Translations under genes and position numbers: made by a program
Notes under the pieces: generated by a model
The model's database searches: none
Seen by the model: the letters and a program-made list of their open reading frames with translations, nothing else
What the model was told of the DNA's origin: nothing
Part shown: positions 6,264-7,619 of the stretch, piece after piece
How the letters are laid out: each line of letters begins with the position of its first letter
Numbering within the stretch: position 1 is the stretch's first letter
Origin: Nitrospirota bacterium
GTDB lineage: Bacteria > Nitrospirota > Nitrospiria > SBBL01 > Manganitrophaceae
DNA: 7,619 nucleotides
Assembly: GCA_023248505.1 (NCBI GenBank)
Contig: JAHFEM010000074.1
Span: 1-7,619 of the forward strand
Direction of reading: 5' to 3'

Positions 6264-6776
6264 TTAAAATATTTTATGCGGATGGAACGTGCCGGGTGGA
6301 TCGAACCGGAGGGGGTGAAACGCAAGCATCGCGCGGATGAGCTCCCAAAACAGAGGGGCCGCGCCCAGCAGGGGAACGATCGGGCCTCCGGAGGGCGGGG
6401 GCGGTTCGGCGGGAGGAAGGTGCTCCTTGATTTTCTGGAGGATCTCCCTTGGATTCAACGGCTTGGTCAAATATTCGCTGGCGCCGAGGGAAAGCCCGTG
6501 CAGCCGGGAGAGAGAATCTGTTTTTGCGGTGAGCATCAGAATCGGAATGTGTCTTGTCTTGGAATTGGCCTTGAGCGCCTGACAAACCTCAAAACCGCTC
6601 ATCTTCGGAATCATGAGATCGAGCAGAATCAGCGCGGGGAGATCCCTCTCAACTTTCTGAATCGCTTCTAAACCATCCATTGCGGTGAGGACGGCGTACC
6701 CCTCTTTTTGAAGGACCGCCGAGAGAATGGCGATTGTGTCGAAGTTATCATCCACCGCCAAAACCTTGTGTGCCAT
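6264..6776 (-). CDS. Response regulator receiver protein with atypical C-terminal tail
   Basis: This is a 170-residue protein whose residues 1-120 form a CheY-like receiver. It has the acidic pair D9-D10, phospho-acceptor D53 (LLDLMIPKMSG), T83 (MLTAK) and K105 (YLTKPLN), so it should be phosphorylated by a partner histidine kinase. No kinase is in the window. The tail (about 121-170) begins with a proline-rich linker (PPAEPPPPSGG) and a hydrophobic, Trp-containing stretch (PLFWELIRAMLAF). It has no helix-turn-helix, GGDEF, EAL or other output domain that I can see, so output is probably by protein-protein contact. The start at 6776 is chosen because GGAGGGG lies 6 nt upstream; two further in-frame ATGs at 6794 and 6791 lie above that site. 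A strong promoter sits about 150 nt upstream. The 42 nt between its stop and the TPR gene contain only an AT palindrome (6265-6276). Confidence 0.92.
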   Translation of the reverse strand: MAHKVLAVDDNFDTIAILSAVLQKEGYAVLTAMDGLEAIQKVERDLPALILLDLMIPKMSGFEVCQALKANSKTRHIPILMLTAKTDSLSRLHGLSLGASEYLTKPLNPREILQKIKEHLPPAEPPPPSGGPIVPLLGAAPLFWELIRAMLAFHPLRFDPPGTFHPHKIF

Positions 6777-6920
6777 CTCTTTCCCCTCCATCATTGAAAT
6801 ACGGTCTTACCTTCGTCGAGGATGAGACCCGCTCAGAGCGTCCGCGGTGCCAGGCGTCTCTGCAGGAGCCTCTGATCGATCCGCTCGTTCCTGCGAAGCG
6901 TTCCCCCCCTTCTGTTCATC
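6777..6920 (-). other. Long structured 5' leader of the response regulator mRNA
   Basis: If transcription starts near 6920 the leader is about 144 nt. Minus-strand stems visible by eye include CGCT...AGCG near 6891-6900, AGGC...GCCT around 6852-6871, and CGCT-CTG-AGCG around 6830-6840. No known riboswitch class was recognised. A short unrelated ORF runs through it without a convincing ribosome binding site. The annotation depends on the promoter call. Confidence 0.35.
6783..6789 (-). promoter_or_regulatory. Ribosome binding site deciding the response regulator start
   Basis: GGAGGGG on the minus strand ends 6 nt before the ATG at 6776. It selects the MAHKV start over two upstream in-frame ATGs, which would place this site inside the coding region. 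Confidence 0.7.
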
Positions 6921-6926
6921 GCAGCA

Positions 6927-6955
6927 ATTCTACATCAGGTGATGGCCCATGACAA
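6927..6955 (-). promoter_or_regulatory. Sigma-70-type promoter driving the response regulator
   Basis: On the minus strand, TTGTCA (6955-6950) is followed by a 17-bp spacer and TAGAAT (6932-6927). Each box is one mismatch from consensus. The predicted start is near 6920. It lies in the gap downstream of the glycine-zipper gene, so the two minus-strand genes are likely transcribed separately. Confidence 0.65.
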
Positions 6956-6974
6956 GGGGGCCGTCGGCGGATAC

Positions 6975-6993
6975 AAAAAACCAACGAGTGGTT
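6975..6993 (-). terminator. Weak intrinsic terminator of the glycine-zipper gene
   Basis: On the minus strand a 5-bp stem AACCA/TGGTT (6993-6979) with loop CTCGT runs directly into a T6 tract (6980-6975), 13 nt after the stop codon. The stem is short and AT-rich, so termination would be inefficient. Confidence 0.35.
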
Positions 6994-7005
6994 GATGTGC
7001 ACCCC

Positions 7006-7407
7006 TTAGAAACCGAAACGAAGCAGATCGGCCGACCAGCGGGGTTGAAGCCCCTTGCCGGACGGTTCCAGATCAAACCGAATCGTCGGCATCCGGACGG
7101 TCGTTGTTCCATCCTCCCGTATCTCGGCAAAGGCGTGCGTCGCTCGCCCAACGCCGTAGAGGGTCCCGACGATCACCCCCACCCCCGCCCCAATGGCCAT
7201 GTCGTTCAGGTGATCCCCCGGCTGATCTTTAAAGGCCATAAAGGCCGCTCCCACCAGCGCCCCCGCCAGACCGCCATAGAAACCGTCCACGAGGACTTCC
7301 TCCATGCCGTTGTCTCTGCTGGCGCTTTCTCTTTTTGCCTGAGCCGTTCCCGGAAAGAGGGAACCCAGCATGAACAGCAGAACAAAAAGTCCAATCGCTC
7401 TCTTCAT
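7006..7407 (-). CDS. Secreted glycine-zipper protein, unknown function
   Basis: This is a 133-residue protein with a clear Sec signal peptide: MKR, a hydrophobic core (about 5-17) and an AQA cleavage site near residue 24. The mature part has two small-residue-rich hydrophobic helices, GGLAGALVGAAFMAF and AIGAGVGVIVGTLYGVG, separated by a polar turn (KDQPGDHLND). This is a glycine-zipper hairpin of the kind found in envelope-associated proteins. The C-terminal 40 residues are polar and could form strands (TTTVRMPTIRFDLEP, then WSADLLRFGF). A terminal Phe is reminiscent of outer-membrane proteins, but this is weak. The ATG at 7407 is chosen over an upstream TTG at 7425 because it begins the signal peptide and has AGAGGAGG 4 nt upstream. 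No family was recognised beyond the glycine zipper. The location is inferred to be periplasmic or envelope-associated. Confidence 0.85.
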   Translation of the reverse strand: MKRAIGLFVLLFMLGSLFPGTAQAKRESASRDNGMEEVLVDGFYGGLAGALVGAAFMAFKDQPGDHLNDMAIGAGVGVIVGTLYGVGRATHAFAEIREDGTTTVRMPTIRFDLEPSGKGLQPRWSADLLRFGF

Positions 7408-7411
7408 CGCG

Positions 7412-7419
7412 CCTCCTCT
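7412..7419 (-). promoter_or_regulatory. Ribosome binding site deciding the glycine-zipper start
   Basis: AGAGGAGG on the minus strand lies 4 nt before the ATG at 7407, excluding the upstream TTG at 7425 as the main start. Confidence 0.8.
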
Positions 7420-7447
7420 GATCAATAGACCCCATCAAAACGGAGCG

Positions 7448-7476
7448 ATGTTACACCAGCCCACCGGAGAATGCAA
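7448..7476 (-). promoter_or_regulatory. Candidate promoter of the glycine-zipper gene
   Basis: On the minus strand TTGCAT (7476-7471), a 17-bp spacer and TAACAT (7453-7448) fit a modest sigma-70 promoter. An overlapping reading, TGG-TGTAAC, would be an extended -10. The predicted start near 7441 gives a leader of about 34 nt. Confidence 0.4.
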
Positions 7477-7510
7477 CCCAAGAGCGCTTTCGCCGGGGAC
7501 TGAACACGCA

Positions 7511-7556
7511 CGCGCGTCGCATTCCCCGCCCCCTTGGGGCGAGGGTTAGACGCGCG
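7511..7556. repeat. Nested palindrome, possible interspersed repeat
   Basis: The outer arms CGCGCGTC (7511-7518) and GACGCGCG (7549-7556) are perfect 8-bp complements. They enclose an inner stem, CCC-CGCCCC (7524-7532) paired with GGGGCG-GGG (7536-7545, one bulged A at 7542), with a 3-nt loop. The result is a GC-rich cruciform-like element in non-coding DNA upstream of the glycine-zipper gene. There is no T-tract. The compact form resembles REP-type elements, but copy number cannot be seen here. Confidence 0.55.
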
Positions 7557-7577
7557 AATGTGCAGATTGCAATGGAT

Positions 7578-7613
7578 GGCGAAGCCTCCGCCCACATCGT
7601 TCGCAAAGCGAAC
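7578..7613. repeat. Two short hairpins at the right edge
   Basis: GGC-GAA-GCC (7578-7586) and GTTCGC-AAA-GCGAAC (7599-7613) are compact triloop stems. With the nested palindrome at 7511-7556 they make a run of hairpins across about 100 nt of non-coding DNA. The element may continue past the window. Confidence 0.45.
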
Positions 7614-7619
7614 CATACA

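Noticed and set aside
6222..6276. Bidirectional terminator between the convergent TPR and response regulator genes
   Set aside because: The only symmetric element is an AT-only 12-bp palindrome (6265-6276) overlapping the response regulator stop codon; no GC stem with a T-tract is visible.
7422..7616. 64-residue minus-strand open frame at the right edge
   Set aside because: It runs through the palindromes and the glycine-zipper promoter and lacks a ribosome binding site. It is more likely translated repeat DNA than a gene.

Overview
The window reads as about 7.6 kb of bacterial chromosome with fairly high GC. Gene density is moderate, the Shine-Dalgarno sites are clear, and several promoters look like sigma-70 sites. 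The genes suggest a Gram-negative-type organism, possibly a Nitrospirota-like or other environmental lineage. That placement is a weak inference from protein style; no rRNA or tRNA is present to fix it.

Layout. (1) Positions 1-2209, + strand: the 3' part of a phosphate-uptake operon. It holds the end of pstA, a complete pstB, a small DUF1232 (YkvA-like) membrane protein gene and phoU. PstA and PstB belong to the high-affinity phosphate ABC transporter, and PhoU couples that transporter to Pho signalling. The DUF1232 gene between pstB and phoU is an unusual insertion. (2) Positions 2171-2290: two overlapping inverted repeats at and after the end of phoU. (3) Positions 2330-3687: a thiolase-fold gene with its own good promoter. 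Its SCP2/archaeal-type scaffold is well preserved, but both usual catalytic cysteines appear to be replaced. (4) Positions 3795-4408: a promoter, a possible 38-residue single-pass membrane peptide, a strong hairpin, and what looks like the collapsed remnant of an AI-2E-family transporter. (5) Positions 4478-6221: a promoter and a membrane-anchored TPR protein. (6) Positions 6264-6955, - strand: a receiver-domain response regulator with an unusual C-terminal tail, a leader of about 144 nt and a strong promoter. (7) Positions 6975-7476, - strand: a secreted glycine-zipper protein with a promoter and a weak terminator. (8) Positions 7500-7619: a palindrome-rich stretch that may be an interspersed repeat.

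Only the pst-phoU genes form an obvious functional unit. The remaining genes look like separate transcription units. I see no CRISPR array, phage module, toxin-antitoxin pair or complete multi-gene novel system. The best leads are the thiolase lacking both cysteines, the DUF1232 gene in the pst operon, the eroded AI-2E gene, and the structured non-coding segments after phoU, ahead of the response regulator and at the right edge.
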